The translations under genes and the position numbers were made by a program. Positions 18,731 to 27,552 of a DNA stretch of 64,000 bases are shown in pieces; positions within the stretch are counted from its first letter, which is position 1; each line of letters starts with the position of its first letter. This DNA comes from Prado023 sp963697345 (lineage in GTDB: Bacteria > Actinomycetota > Actinomycetes > S36-B12 > CAIYMF01): assembly GCA_963697345.1 (NCBI GenBank), contig CAVONS010000013.1, forward strand, positions 62,001 to 126,000, written 5' to 3'. The notes below the pieces were generated by a model. The model worked only from the letters and a program-made list of their open reading frames with translations. It did no database searches and was not told the origin of the DNA.

Positions 18731-20424
18731 ACCTCGCGGGGACCGGCGCCGACCGGCTGGTCATCCCGACCTCCGTCGCCGCCCCCGAACCGGGGTGGTT
18801 CACGTCCGCGGATGTGATCGTGATCGGCTCCGGGGTCGCCGGGCTCTCCCTGGCCCTGAACATCCGTCGCCTGGGACACCGGGTGCTGGTGGTCACCAAG
18901 TCCTATGTCGAGGAGGGTGCGACCCGGTGGGCCCAGGGCGGGATCGCCGCCGCCCTCGCCGATGGGGACTCCCCGGCCGACCACGAGCGGGACACCCTCG
19001 TTGCCGGCGCCGGGCTGTGCGATCCAGCGGCCGTGCACGAGCTGTGCACGGCAGGTCCGGCGGCTGTGCGCAACCTGATCGCGGCCGGAGCCCGGTTCGA
19101 CCAGGACACCGCCGGCGGGATCGCCCTGACCCGTGAGGGCGGCCACCTGCGCGATCGGATCGCTCACGCCGGCGGGGACGCCACCGGCGCCGAGATCTTC
19201 CGCGCCCTCGTGGCCGCCATCGCCGACGATCCGGGCATCGAGCTCGTCGAGCACGCCCTGGCCCTTGACCTCCTCACGGACGCCCACGGGGGGGTCCAGG
19301 GGATCACGCTGCACGTGATCGGCGAGGGTGAGCATGACGGTGTGGGTGCAGTCCTCGCGCCGGCCGTCGTGCTGGCCACGGGGGGCCTGGGCCAGGTGTT
19401 CTCGCAGACCACCAACCCGGCCGTGGCCACCGGTGACGGCATGGCGCTGGCCCTGCGCGCGGGGGCCGCGGTCGCCGACCTGGAGTTCGTCCAGTTCCAC
19501 CCGACGGTGATGTACCTCGGCCCGGACTCCCAGGGCCAGCAGCCGCTGGTCAGCGAGGCAGTCCGTGGGGAGGGAGCCTTCCTGGTCGACGACGACGGGG
19601 TGCGGTTCATGCAGGGAGTCCACCCCCTGGCTGACCTCGCTCCCCGGGATGTCGTGGCCAAGGCCATCACACGGAGGATGCGTGAGCAGGGCAGGGAGCA
19701 CATGTGGCTCGACGCCCGAGCCCTGGGCGATCGGTGGCGCACGCGGTTCCCCACCATCCTTGAGTCCTGCCTGTCGCACGGGATCGATCCGGCACACGAC
19801 CTCATCCCGGTGGCCCCCGCGCAGCACTATGTGTCCGGTGGCGTGCGCACCGACCTTGTCGGCCGCTCCAGCCTGCCGGGCCTCTACGCGGCCGGGGAGG
19901 TGGCCTGCACCGGGGTGCACGGTGCCAACCGGCTGGCGTCGAACTCCCTGCTCGAGGGTCTGGTCTTCCCCGAGAGGATCGTCTCCATCCTGGCGCAGGG
20001 CCTGCCCCGCCGGCGCGACCCCGTGACCCGTTCGGAGCATCGCGGCCTGGTCGATGACGCCGATCGACGGGGGCTGCAGGAGATCATGACCCGGGGGGTC
20101 GGAGTCCTGCGCAGCGCTCAGTCGCTGACCTCGGCGGCGGCGGGTCTGGCTGACATGGTCGTGGGGGACCTGCCGCAGGGCAGGAGCATGCATGCCTGGG
20201 AGACCACGAACCTGCATGCGATCTCCTCCGTGCTGACCGCCCACGCCCTGGCACGCCAGGAGACACGGGGATCGCACTGGCGGGAGGACTTCCCCGAGGT
20301 CGACGATGTGGCCTGGCGTGTGCGGCTCGTGGCGACGGCCGACCCCGAGGGGGTGGTGCACACCCGCCGGGAGGCGGTCCCAGCCCACGACTACGGCGCA
20401 CTGAGCACCCCGGGAGGCACCTGA
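18727..20424 (+). CDS. nadB: L-aspartate oxidase
   Basis: Flavoenzyme oxidising aspartate to iminoaspartate, the first step of de novo NAD synthesis. 565 aa. FAD Rossmann motif VIVIGSGVAGLSLAL near residue 28; active-site blocks GGIAAALAD, EFVQFHPTVMY and the HYVSGGVRTDLVG/GEVACTGVHGANRLASNSLLE region are all present. Its usual partner nadA (quinolinate synthase) is not in this window. The start overlaps panC and the stop (TGATG) overlaps nadC, giving a coupled pan-nad-coa operon. Confidence 0.96.
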   Translation: MNLAGTGADRLVIPTSVAAPEPGWFTSADVIVIGSGVAGLSLALNIRRLGHRVLVVTKSYVEEGATRWAQGGIAAALADGDSPADHERDTLVAGAGLCDPAAVHELCTAGPAAVRNLIAAGARFDQDTAGGIALTREGGHLRDRIAHAGGDATGAEIFRALVAAIADDPGIELVEHALALDLLTDAHGGVQGITLHVIGEGEHDGVGAVLAPAVVLATGGLGQVFSQTTNPAVATGDGMALALRAGAAVADLEFVQFHPTVMYLGPDSQGQQPLVSEAVRGEGAFLVDDDGVRFMQGVHPLADLAPRDVVAKAITRRMREQGREHMWLDARALGDRWRTRFPTILESCLSHGIDPAHDLIPVAPAQHYVSGGVRTDLVGRSSLPGLYAAGEVACTGVHGANRLASNSLLEGLVFPERIVSILAQGLPRRRDPVTRSEHRGLVDDADRRGLQEIMTRGVGVLRSAQSLTSAAAGLADMVVGDLPQGRSMHAWETTNLHAISSVLTAHALARQETRGSHWREDFPEVDDVAWRVRLVATADPEGVVHTRREAVPAHDYGALSTPGGT

Positions 20425-21302
20425 TGGGCACCGAGCAGGCCCTGGTTGATGCCGGGCTGGAGGTCGGCGCCGTGGACGCCCTGATCCGCGCGACCCTGGC
20501 CGAGGACCTCGGCGGCGGCGTCGACGTCACGTCCGTGGCGACTGTCCCTGAGGACCAGGTGGCCACGGTGGACCTGGCCGCTCGGGCGGCAGGGGTCCTT
20601 GCCGGCCTCCCGATTGCCGCCCGGGTGTTCGAGCTCGAGTCCGCGGGCGCCAGCACCGCCACGATGGTGCGTAGGGACGGTGACCGTGTCGGCGTCGGCG
20701 ACGTCGTCCTCACCGTGACCGGCCGGACCCGATCGCTGCTCGTGGCCGAGCGCACCGCCCTGAACCTCCTGTGCCACCTGTCCGGGGTGGCCACCGCCAC
20801 CGCTGCGTGGGCCGACGAGCTGGCTGGCACGGGCGCGCGGGTCCGTGACACCCGCAAGACCACGCCGGGCCTGCGTTCCCTGGAGAAGTACGCGGTGCGC
20901 TGCGGGGGTGGGGTCAACCATCGGATGGGCCTGTGGGACGCGGCCCTGGTCAAGGACAACCATGTCGTGGCCGCCGGGGGCGTGGCCCAGGCCTTCCAGG
21001 CGGTGCGCACACGGTTCCCCGGGGTGCCCGTCGAGGTGGAGGTGGACTCCCTGGAGCAGCTCGCCGACGTGGTCGGGGCCGGGGCCGACCTGGTCCTGCT
21101 GGACAACTTCACCCCGGAGCAGACGGCCCAGGCCGTGGCGCTCGTGGATGGTCGCTGCCAGCTGGAGTCCTCTGGGGGACTGACCCTGGACGTGGCCCGT
21201 GCCTACGCGCTCACCGGCGTGGACTTCCTCGCGGTGGGTGCCCTCACCCACTCGGCGCCCGTACTCGACCTGGGGGCCGACCTGCGGCCCGTGGAGGGAT
21301 GA
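20424..21302 (+). CDS. nadC: Nicotinate-nucleotide pyrophosphorylase (carboxylating)
   Basis: Quinolinate phosphoribosyltransferase that makes nicotinate mononucleotide. 292 aa. Signatures are LAEDLGGGVDVTS near the N-terminus, the RTALNLLCHLSG block, RDTRKTTPGLR, KYAVRCGGGVNHRMGL, LVKDNH and EVEVDSLEQ. ATG 20424 overlaps the nadB TGA, and coaX begins 3 nt after the stop. NAD and CoA precursor synthesis are therefore expressed together. Confidence 0.96.
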   Translation: MGTEQALVDAGLEVGAVDALIRATLAEDLGGGVDVTSVATVPEDQVATVDLAARAAGVLAGLPIAARVFELESAGASTATMVRRDGDRVGVGDVVLTVTGRTRSLLVAERTALNLLCHLSGVATATAAWADELAGTGARVRDTRKTTPGLRSLEKYAVRCGGGVNHRMGLWDAALVKDNHVVAAGGVAQAFQAVRTRFPGVPVEVEVDSLEQLADVVGAGADLVLLDNFTPEQTAQAVALVDGRCQLESSGGLTLDVARAYALTGVDFLAVGALTHSAPVLDLGADLRPVEG

Positions 21303-21305
21303 CCC

Positions 21306-22091
21306 ATGCTCCTGGCAGTGGACGTCGGCAACACGAACACAGTCCTCGGGCTCTTCGAGGGCCACGAGCTGGCGCACTCCTGGCGGATCAAGACCGATCC
21401 CCGTGGGACGGCCGACGAGATGGCACTGGTCTTCCGTGGGTTGCTCACCGAGGTTCCCCAGGTCACCGGGATCGCGCTGTGCTCGACGGTTCCCTCGGTC
21501 CTGCGGGAGATGCGCTCGATGTTCGGCCGCTACTGGGACCACGTCCCCACCGTGATCGTCGAGCCGGGCACGAAGACCGGCGTCCCGCTGCTGACCGACA
21601 ATCCCAAGGAGGTGGGTGCCGACCGGATCGTGAACACGCTGGCCGTCCATCACCTGTTCGGGGGGCCGGCCATCGTCGTCGACTTCGGAACCTCGACGAA
21701 CCTGGACGTGGTCAGTGAGCGCGGGGAGTTCCTCGGTGGCGCCCTGGCCCCGGGTATCGAGATCTCGCTGGACGCCTTGGCCGCCCGCGCCGCGGCGCTG
21801 CGCAAGGTCGAGCTGGTCCGTCCCAGGTCGGTCATCGGCAAGAACACTGTGGAGGCGCTGCAGTCCGGGGCGCTCTACGGGTTCGCCGGTCAGGTCGATG
21901 GCCTGGTCGACCGGATCGTCGCCGAGTTGGGCGGCAAGGTCGCCGCGGTCGTGGCCACCGGCGGGCTGGCCCCCATCGTCGTTGCCGAATCCCGGACGAT
22001 CACGCATCATGAGCCCGATCTGACACTGATCGGCCTGGACCTGATCTACGCCAAGAACGTGACCGAACCACGAGCCCCGCGCAACCCCTGA
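21306..22091 (+). CDS. coaX: Type III pantothenate kinase
   Basis: Phosphorylates pantothenate, the first step from pantothenate to CoA. 261 aa ASKHA-fold enzyme. The N-terminal phosphate motif DVGNTNTVLGLF, the central DFGTSTNLDVVSERGEFLGGALAPGI and the VVATGGLAP motif are intact. Position after nadC agrees with M. tuberculosis Rv3600c. CoaX is insensitive to CoA feedback in studied homologues. 20 nt separate it from the DUF2252 gene, where lysS stands in many relatives. Confidence 0.95.
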   Translation: MLLAVDVGNTNTVLGLFEGHELAHSWRIKTDPRGTADEMALVFRGLLTEVPQVTGIALCSTVPSVLREMRSMFGRYWDHVPTVIVEPGTKTGVPLLTDNPKEVGADRIVNTLAVHHLFGGPAIVVDFGTSTNLDVVSERGEFLGGALAPGIEISLDALAARAAALRKVELVRPRSVIGKNTVEALQSGALYGFAGQVDGLVDRIVAELGGKVAAVVATGGLAPIVVAESRTITHHEPDLTLIGLDLIYAKNVTEPRAPRNP

Positions 22092-22111
22092 CCATCCACG
22101 ATCGGAGTCCC

Positions 22112-23578
22112 ATGGCGAGCACGAGCAGCGGCTCTGACAACAAGGGGGCCGCGCCCGGGCAGGCACAGGCCGAGTCGACCCCCGGTGTGCAGGGGAGGGC
22201 CGCACGCAAGCAGGTCCCACGCTCCCAGCTCGGCGACTGGGTGGTCGACCAGGCCGACAGGGACCCCGTGACCATCCTGGCCGACCAGTCGGTGGGGCGC
22301 GTCGAGGATCTCGTCCCCCTCCGGTATGCCCGGATGTCAGCCTCCGCGTTCACCTTCTACCGCGGGGCTGCGGCACTGATGGCCCACGATCTGGGCAAGC
22401 AGGCCAGCACGGGCCTGGTCGTGCAGCTCGCCGGAGATGCGCACCTGGCGAACTTCGGCGGCTACGCCACGGCCGAGCGGACCATGGTCTTCGACCTCAA
22501 CGACTTCGACGAGACGCTGCCAGGGCCCTTCGAGTGGGACCTCAAGCGCCTTGTGGCCAGCTTCGAGGTGGCTGGGCGGCACAACCGGTACACCCCGCAG
22601 CAGCGTGCGAGCATCGTGGCGACCGTGGCCGAGGAGTACCGCAAGGGCATGGTCGAGTTCGCTGGCAAGAGCCGGCTGGACGTCTGGTACGCCCGTGTCC
22701 AGGCCGAGGAGATCCTGGATCGCTGGGCAGGCAGGACCGACGCGGCCCACATCGCGACCTTCCAGAAGGTGCTGGCGAAGGGGCGGAGGAAGACCAGTGC
22801 GGGGGCGGCATCTCGCTACACGACCGCAGGCCCGGACGGTGAGCTGCGGGTGATCAGCGACCCGCCCTTCGTCGAGCCGATCGGCGAGCTGTCCGATCTG
22901 CCCGAGGCGGAGGTCCGCGCGTTCATCGAGGGTGTGCTCGACGAGTACCGGAAGTCCCTTCCCGATTACCTCAACGTGCTTCTCGACGGCTACCGGGTCG
23001 TGGACGCCGGGCGCAAGGTCGTGGGCGTCGGGTCGGTGGGTACCCGCTGCTGGATCGTCCTGCTGGTCGGCAAGGACGACCCCCGTGATGACCTGGTCCT
23101 GCAGTGCAAGGAGGCCAGCGACTCGGTCCTGGAGGTGGTGGCGCCAGCCAGTGCCTACGCCAACCATGGCCAGCGGGTCGTGGAGGGCCAGCGCCTGATG
23201 CAGGCCTCCAGCGACATGCTCCTGGGCTGGACCAGGGTCCAGAGCCTCGACGGGATCCACCGCGACTACTACATCCGTCAGATGTGGGACTGGAAGACCT
23301 CCCCGGACCTGGACTCCATGGACCACATGGCCATGGGTGTCTATGCACGGGTGTGCGGGTGGACGTTGGCCCGGGCGCATGCCCGCAGCGGCAACCGGCA
23401 CGAGATAGCGGCCTACCTGGGGTCCGGGTCCGTGTTCACCACGGCCATGCAGAGGTTCGCCAGTTCCTACGCCGACCAGAACGAGCGGGACTACGAGGTG
23501 TTCATGCAGGCGATCGATGCGGGGCGGATCCCGCGGGCCGACATCAGGGACCCGAAGACCAGGAGCGTGACGGGCTGA
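22112..23578 (+). CDS. DUF2252 family protein (kinase-like fold)
   Basis: 488-aa cytoplasmic protein of the DUF2252 family. Hallmarks are DAHLANFGGYATAER near residue 108 and the acidic FDLNDFDETLPGPFEWDLKRL block, reminiscent of aminoglycoside-phosphotransferase-like kinases (a proposed similarity, substrate unknown). The first 40 residues are low complexity and probably disordered. ATG 22112 has a short CGGAG 5 nt upstream and may be read from the coaX transcript. It occupies the place of lysS in the conserved actinobacterial order, so it is probably an insertion relative to that order. Confidence 0.82.
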   Translation: MASTSSGSDNKGAAPGQAQAESTPGVQGRAARKQVPRSQLGDWVVDQADRDPVTILADQSVGRVEDLVPLRYARMSASAFTFYRGAAALMAHDLGKQASTGLVVQLAGDAHLANFGGYATAERTMVFDLNDFDETLPGPFEWDLKRLVASFEVAGRHNRYTPQQRASIVATVAEEYRKGMVEFAGKSRLDVWYARVQAEEILDRWAGRTDAAHIATFQKVLAKGRRKTSAGAASRYTTAGPDGELRVISDPPFVEPIGELSDLPEAEVRAFIEGVLDEYRKSLPDYLNVLLDGYRVVDAGRKVVGVGSVGTRCWIVLLVGKDDPRDDLVLQCKEASDSVLEVVAPASAYANHGQRVVEGQRLMQASSDMLLGWTRVQSLDGIHRDYYIRQMWDWKTSPDLDSMDHMAMGVYARVCGWTLARAHARSGNRHEIAAYLGSGSVFTTAMQRFASSYADQNERDYEVFMQAIDAGRIPRADIRDPKTRSVTG

Positions 23579-23645
23579 CTCGACTGCCTCGTTCGGGTGG
23601 TCGGACCATGTCGTGTCACGCGCGGCCGGGCGGCATCGCGCGCCC

Positions 23646-23651
23646 TATGGT
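23646..23651 (+). promoter_or_regulatory. -10 element TATGGT of a leaderless start
   Basis: TATGGT is 6 nt before ATG 23658, which fixes the sulP start 15 codons downstream of the first in-frame ATG. Confidence 0.55.
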
Positions 23652-23657
23652 TCGCCC

Positions 23658-25340
23658 ATGGGACTCACTCCGGTGGCGCTGCGCGGGTACGACAAGTCGT
23701 GGTTGTCCGGGGATGTGATTGCCGGTGTCACGTTGGCCGCCGTCGCCATCCCGGAGGTGATGGGGTACACCTCCATCGCCCAGGTCCCGATCCAGGCCGG
23801 GCTCTACACCGTGATCCTTCCCACGTTGGTCTTCGCCCTGCTGGGGTCCTCCAAGCTGCTGGTCGTCGGCGCGGACTCGGCCACGGCGGCGGTGCTGGCT
23901 GCGGGGCTGGCGGGTCTCGGGATCGCCGGCCTGACGCCCTACTCCGACCAGTGGCTGGCCTGGTGCAGCCTGACGGCGCTGGTGTGCGGTGGGCTGCTCC
24001 TGCTGGCCAGGCTGCTCCGGCTGGGGTTCATCGGCGACTTCCTGAGCACCTCGGTCCTCGTGGGGTTCCTGACCGGAGTCGGCATCCAGGTGCTGTCGGG
24101 GCAGATCCCGGACATGCTCGGCGTCCCCAAGGGGACGGGCAACTGGTTCCAGCAGCAGTGGGAGATGATCCAGTCCATCCCCGATGCCAACGCGACCACT
24201 GTTGGTTTCGCGGCCCTGACCGTCGGCCTGATCGTCGGGTTCAAGAAGTTCCTGCCGCAGGTGCCGGGGGCGCTGATCGCGGTGATTGCCTGCATCGCCA
24301 TCTCGACTGCGATCGACGCCTCGGCGAACGGGGTGGCGACCATCGGCTCGGTACCCGCCGGCCCGCCGCCGATCGGGCTGCCGCAGGGGGTCTCCCTCAG
24401 TGATGCGATCACCGTCCTGCCGATCGCCTTCGCCTGCTTCGTGCTCATCATCGCGCAGAGCGCTGCGACCTCACGCAGCTTCGCGGCCAAGCATGGGGAC
24501 CGCGTGGATGTGAACCGCGACATCGTGGGGCTGTCCGGGGCGAGCATCGCCGCCGGTCTCTCCGGGACGTTCGTCGTCAACGGCAGCCCGACCAAGACCC
24601 AGATCCTGGACCAGCAGCGTGGGCGCACCCAGGTGTCCAACATGACGATGTCGGTCGTCGTGCTGCTCTTCGCCGTGTTCTTCACCGGCCTGTTGACCAA
24701 CATGCCGGAGGCCACCCTGGCCGGCATCGTGTTCATGATCGGGCTCAGCCTCATCGACAGCCTCGGGCTCAGGACGATCCGCCGCGAGCGCTACAGCGAG
24801 TTCGTCATCGCCTGCCTCACCGGCTTCGTGGTCTTCGCCGTGGGTGTGGAGCAGGGCATCATCCTGGCGATCGTGGCCTCGATCATCGAGATCATCCGTC
24901 GTGCGTACAGCCCGAAGGACTTCGTGATCCAGCAGGGGCCCGATGGGGCCCCGCAGTACCTGCCGGCCACGGCGGGGGCGACCAGTGCGCCCGGCCTGAT
25001 CGTGTTCCGCTTCGATGCCGAGCTCTTCTACGCCAACGCGAGCCGGTTCACCGACGACGTCAAGGCCCTCGTCGACGGGGCCCCCGAACCGGTGCGCTGG
25101 GTGCTGCTCGATGCATCCTCGCTGGACGACGTCGACTACTCGGCCGGCCTGCAGCTCAAGGAGCTGGCCGCGTTCCTCGACTCCCGACACATCACTGTCG
25201 GGCTGGTGCGCGCCGATGACTCACTGCTCGATTCGCTGCGCACCTACGAGGTCATCGGCGACTCGGTCCCCACGCACGTCTACCCACGATTGGCCGACGG
25301 GCTGTCCGCGTTCGAGGCCGACCACGGGGTCACACCCTGA
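23658..25340 (+). CDS. SulP family anion transporter with STAS domain
   Basis: SLC26/SulP secondary transporter (560 aa), expected to carry sulfate, bicarbonate or another anion. The N-terminal family region GDVIAGVTLAAVAIPEVMGY is followed by 10-12 hydrophobic helices to about residue 420, including SKLLVVGADSATAA and the NGSPTKTQILDQ loop. A C-terminal STAS domain (about 440-550) contains VLLDASSLDDVDYSAGLQLKEL. The substrate cannot be read from sequence; no sulfate-reduction genes are adjacent, while PEP carboxylase (a bicarbonate user) lies 2.2 kb away. The gene ends 15 nt before a convergent gene with no terminator visible. Confidence 0.88.
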   Translation: MGLTPVALRGYDKSWLSGDVIAGVTLAAVAIPEVMGYTSIAQVPIQAGLYTVILPTLVFALLGSSKLLVVGADSATAAVLAAGLAGLGIAGLTPYSDQWLAWCSLTALVCGGLLLLARLLRLGFIGDFLSTSVLVGFLTGVGIQVLSGQIPDMLGVPKGTGNWFQQQWEMIQSIPDANATTVGFAALTVGLIVGFKKFLPQVPGALIAVIACIAISTAIDASANGVATIGSVPAGPPPIGLPQGVSLSDAITVLPIAFACFVLIIAQSAATSRSFAAKHGDRVDVNRDIVGLSGASIAAGLSGTFVVNGSPTKTQILDQQRGRTQVSNMTMSVVVLLFAVFFTGLLTNMPEATLAGIVFMIGLSLIDSLGLRTIRRERYSEFVIACLTGFVVFAVGVEQGIILAIVASIIEIIRRAYSPKDFVIQQGPDGAPQYLPATAGATSAPGLIVFRFDAELFYANASRFTDDVKALVDGAPEPVRWVLLDASSLDDVDYSAGLQLKELAAFLDSRHITVGLVRADDSLLDSLRTYEVIGDSVPTHVYPRLADGLSAFEADHGVTP

Positions 25341-25355
25341 CCCGGGCCGAAGACC

Positions 25356-26030
25356 TCAGATCCGCCAGACGGCGGTAGTTGCGCCAGTTGACTCCGACGG
25401 GGCCTGACTGCCGTCCCGGCCCCGCTCGTCCCAACCCTCCGGGCCGTGCCCGGGACCGTGATGACCCATCCCTCCACGCGGACCCATCGCTCCACGGGCT
25501 CCCATCAGCAGGCCGAGCCCGCCGCCGCGGCCGGTGTCCTCGCCGGCCAGCCAGGCGTCGGCGCGCTCCTGGGCGCGGGTCAGGGTCTCCTCGGCCTGGT
25601 CGCTGGTGATCCGGCCCTCGTCAACCGCGGCATCCAATCGCTCGGCGAGCTTCGCGAGCATGGCTGCTGAGAGCTCGTCGGCTGAGTCCCCGGCGATCTC
25701 GAGCAGGCTCTCGCCGGCCATGAGCCTGTCGCGCACGGCATCCATGTCCATGCCCTTGCCCAGGGTGTCCTCAAGGAGGGTGTCCATCTCGGCGCGGCGC
25801 TCCGTGCGGTCCTGCTCACGCTCGGCGCGGTCCGCCGCGTGCGCCTCGCCCAGCGCCTCAGCCACGTCGTCAGCCTGCTCCTGGGTGATCGTGCCCTTGG
25901 TCACCAGCCCGGACAGGACCTCGCCGAGTCGACCGGCGGGCCCGTTCCCATCTGTGGCGGCGGCAACCCCCACACCGATGAGTCCGGCCAGGGCCACTCC
26001 GGCTACGGCCGCGGTCACAGTGCGCTTCAT
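25356..26030 (-). CDS. Secreted helical-repeat protein with Gly/His-rich tail
   Basis: 224-aa exported protein of unknown function. A signal peptide is clear (MKRTVTAAVAGVALAGLIGV, Ala-rich cleavage near residue 24). The mature part has two copies of a helical motif G(T/R)IT(Q/S)(E/D)QA(D/E), in the segments LVTKGTITQEQADDV and DEGRITSDQAEETL, separated by a charged Arg/Glu helix. The C-terminus is Gly/His/Met rich (GMGHHGPGHGPE). This layout resembles actinobacterial YckD/DUF2680-type secreted proteins. The start is ATG at 26030; an earlier in-frame ATG would add residues ahead of the signal peptide. Confidence 0.7.
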   Translation of the reverse strand: MKRTVTAAVAGVALAGLIGVGVAAATDGNGPAGRLGEVLSGLVTKGTITQEQADDVAEALGEAHAADRAEREQDRTERRAEMDTLLEDTLGKGMDMDAVRDRLMAGESLLEIAGDSADELSAAMLAKLAERLDAAVDEGRITSDQAEETLTRAQERADAWLAGEDTGRGGGLGLLMGARGAMGPRGGMGHHGPGHGPEGWDERGRDGSQAPSESTGATTAVWRI

Positions 26031-26153
26031 CGTGTGCCTCCTCAGCTGAATGCCGATCAGGTCATCGGCGTCAACACCACTCAACAGCGCCGGCGCTGGG
26101 CGTGGGTGACATCGCCGTTCGGGTCACGTAAGCCGTCCTCGTTCCGACCGGTA

Positions 26154-26961
26154 TCAGCCCCCGGGCCCCGACCGAGCCTCCAGCAGCACCCGCAGCGCGG
26201 TCTGCTCCGCGGCCAGGCGGTCCAGGCGGTCGAGGATGAGCTGGACGTCGCCTGCGTCGGGACCCGCCGGGGCAGCTGTCGGTCCGGCATCTGTCGAGTC
26301 CGGCTCCTGGTCGACCGGCGTCACCTTGCGCGACACGAACCACGCGGCGATCGTGGCGGACACCGTGCCGATCAGGCCGATGCCCACGATCATCAGCCCT
26401 GTGCCGACGATGCGCCCCGGAGTGCTCGTGGGGTAGAAGTCGCCGTACCCCACGGTGGTGGTGGTCACCACCGACCACCACAGCGCCTCGCCCAGGGTCT
26501 GGATGTTCGCGTCAGGCTGCTGGCGCTCGATGTTCCACTCGAGGACGGCCGCGCTGGCCACCACGACGGCGACGATCGTGAACAGCGACCCCGCGATGCG
26601 TTCGGTCGAGATCGAGCGCAGCGACTTGCGCAGGAGCAGGGCGACACGCAGCATCCGCAGCATGGGGAGCAGCACCATGAGCAGGTCCAGCTTGTGGGTG
26701 GTCACGAAGTGCCGCTTGCCCTCAACGAGCGTGAGCCGCACGACGTAGTCCAGGGCGAACGCTGCCCAGATCGCCAGCTGGCATCCCACGAGGACGCTGT
26801 TGAACCAGTCGGGGGGATTGATGAAGAGCCATTGGACGACGACGACGACAAGGAACACGAGGGCGAGCCGATCCAGCCACCGGGATGTGCGGGCGACCCA
26901 CTGGTCGTAGCGGGTTGTGCCCGTGTCGGGCTTGGTGGTCTTCCCTGCGCGCTTCAGCCAT
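26154..26961 (-). CDS. Two-pore-type potassium channel protein (start region out of frame)
   Basis: Voltage-gated-like K+ channel subunit. The TVGYGD selectivity filter is visible in the segment VVTTTTVGYGDFYP, between outer helices and a final TM helix (VGTGLMIVGIGLIGTVSATIAAWF); a charged S4-like stretch contains RMLRVALLLRKSLR. The C-terminal tail is a short coiled coil (ILDRLDRLAAEQTALRVLLEA). The uninterrupted frame runs from GTG 26858 to TGA 26154 (234 aa), but homologous-looking sequence (RYDQWVARTSRWLDRL) continues upstream. The leaderless ATG at 26961 (TACACT 6 nt before it) is one base out of frame. Either a single-base error lies between 26961 and 26858, or a rarer start codon is used. 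Confidence 0.75.
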
Positions 26962-26967
26962 GGTGTG

Positions 26968-27030
26968 AGTGTAGGAACGTCGCCGGGGTTGGCCGGTGCG
27001 CGCCAGCCGGGCGGTCGCGAGTCCTAGGGT
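26968..27030. promoter_or_regulatory. Divergent leaderless promoters (K+ channel / acetyltransferase)
   Basis: Minus-strand TACACT (26968-26973) is 6 nt from ATG 26961. Plus-strand TAGGGT (27025-27030) is 6 nt from ATG 27037. Confidence 0.5.
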
Positions 27031-27036
27031 TGGGGC

Positions 27037-27534
27037 ATGCCCCTGCACATCCGGCCCGCCCGCACCTCGGACGTGCGTCAGATCCGTGCGCTGGTCGATC
27101 TCTACTCCCAGCCGCGCATCCTGCTGAACAAGGCGACGGTGACGCTGTTCGAGGACGTCCCGGACTTCCTTGTCGCCGAGCTCGATGGCCAGTTCGTGGG
27201 CTGTGGAGCCATGCACGTCATCTGGGAGGACCTCGGGGAGCTGCGCACCCTGGCCGTCGACCCCGAGCGCACCGGCGCCGGGATCGGGGCCGCGCTGGTG
27301 CAGGCGCTGATCTCGCGCGCTGCCGATCTTGGCGTCTCGCGAGTGTTCTGCCTGACCTTCGAGACCGGGTTCTTCGCCCGGAACGGGTTCGAGGAGATCG
27401 AGGGGGCGCCGGTGACACCCGACGTGTACGCCCAGCTCCTGGAGTCCTATGACGAGGGTGTGGCCGAGCTGCTCGACCTCGAACGCGTCAAGCCCAACAC
27501 CTTGGGCAACCACCGGATGCTGCGCGTGCTCTGA
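27037..27534 (+). CDS. Amino-acid N-acetyltransferase (short NAGS type)
   Basis: 165-aa GNAT-fold enzyme resembling the short N-acetylglutamate synthases of actinobacteria (M. tuberculosis Rv2747 type), which acetylate glutamate for arginine synthesis. The N-terminus IRPARTSDVRQIRALVDLYS, the acetyl-CoA loop VDPERTGAGIGAALVQALI and a C-terminal FARNGFEEIEG region are seen. The leaderless start is at 27037. It lies alone, convergent with ppc (18 nt apart) and away from any arg operon. N-acetylglutamate synthesis is a family-level inference; other amino-acid acetyl acceptors are possible. Confidence 0.8.
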   Translation: MPLHIRPARTSDVRQIRALVDLYSQPRILLNKATVTLFEDVPDFLVAELDGQFVGCGAMHVIWEDLGELRTLAVDPERTGAGIGAALVQALISRAADLGVSRVFCLTFETGFFARNGFEEIEGAPVTPDVYAQLLESYDEGVAELLDLERVKPNTLGNHRMLRVL

Positions 27535-27552
27535 AGCGCCATCAGCGGGACC

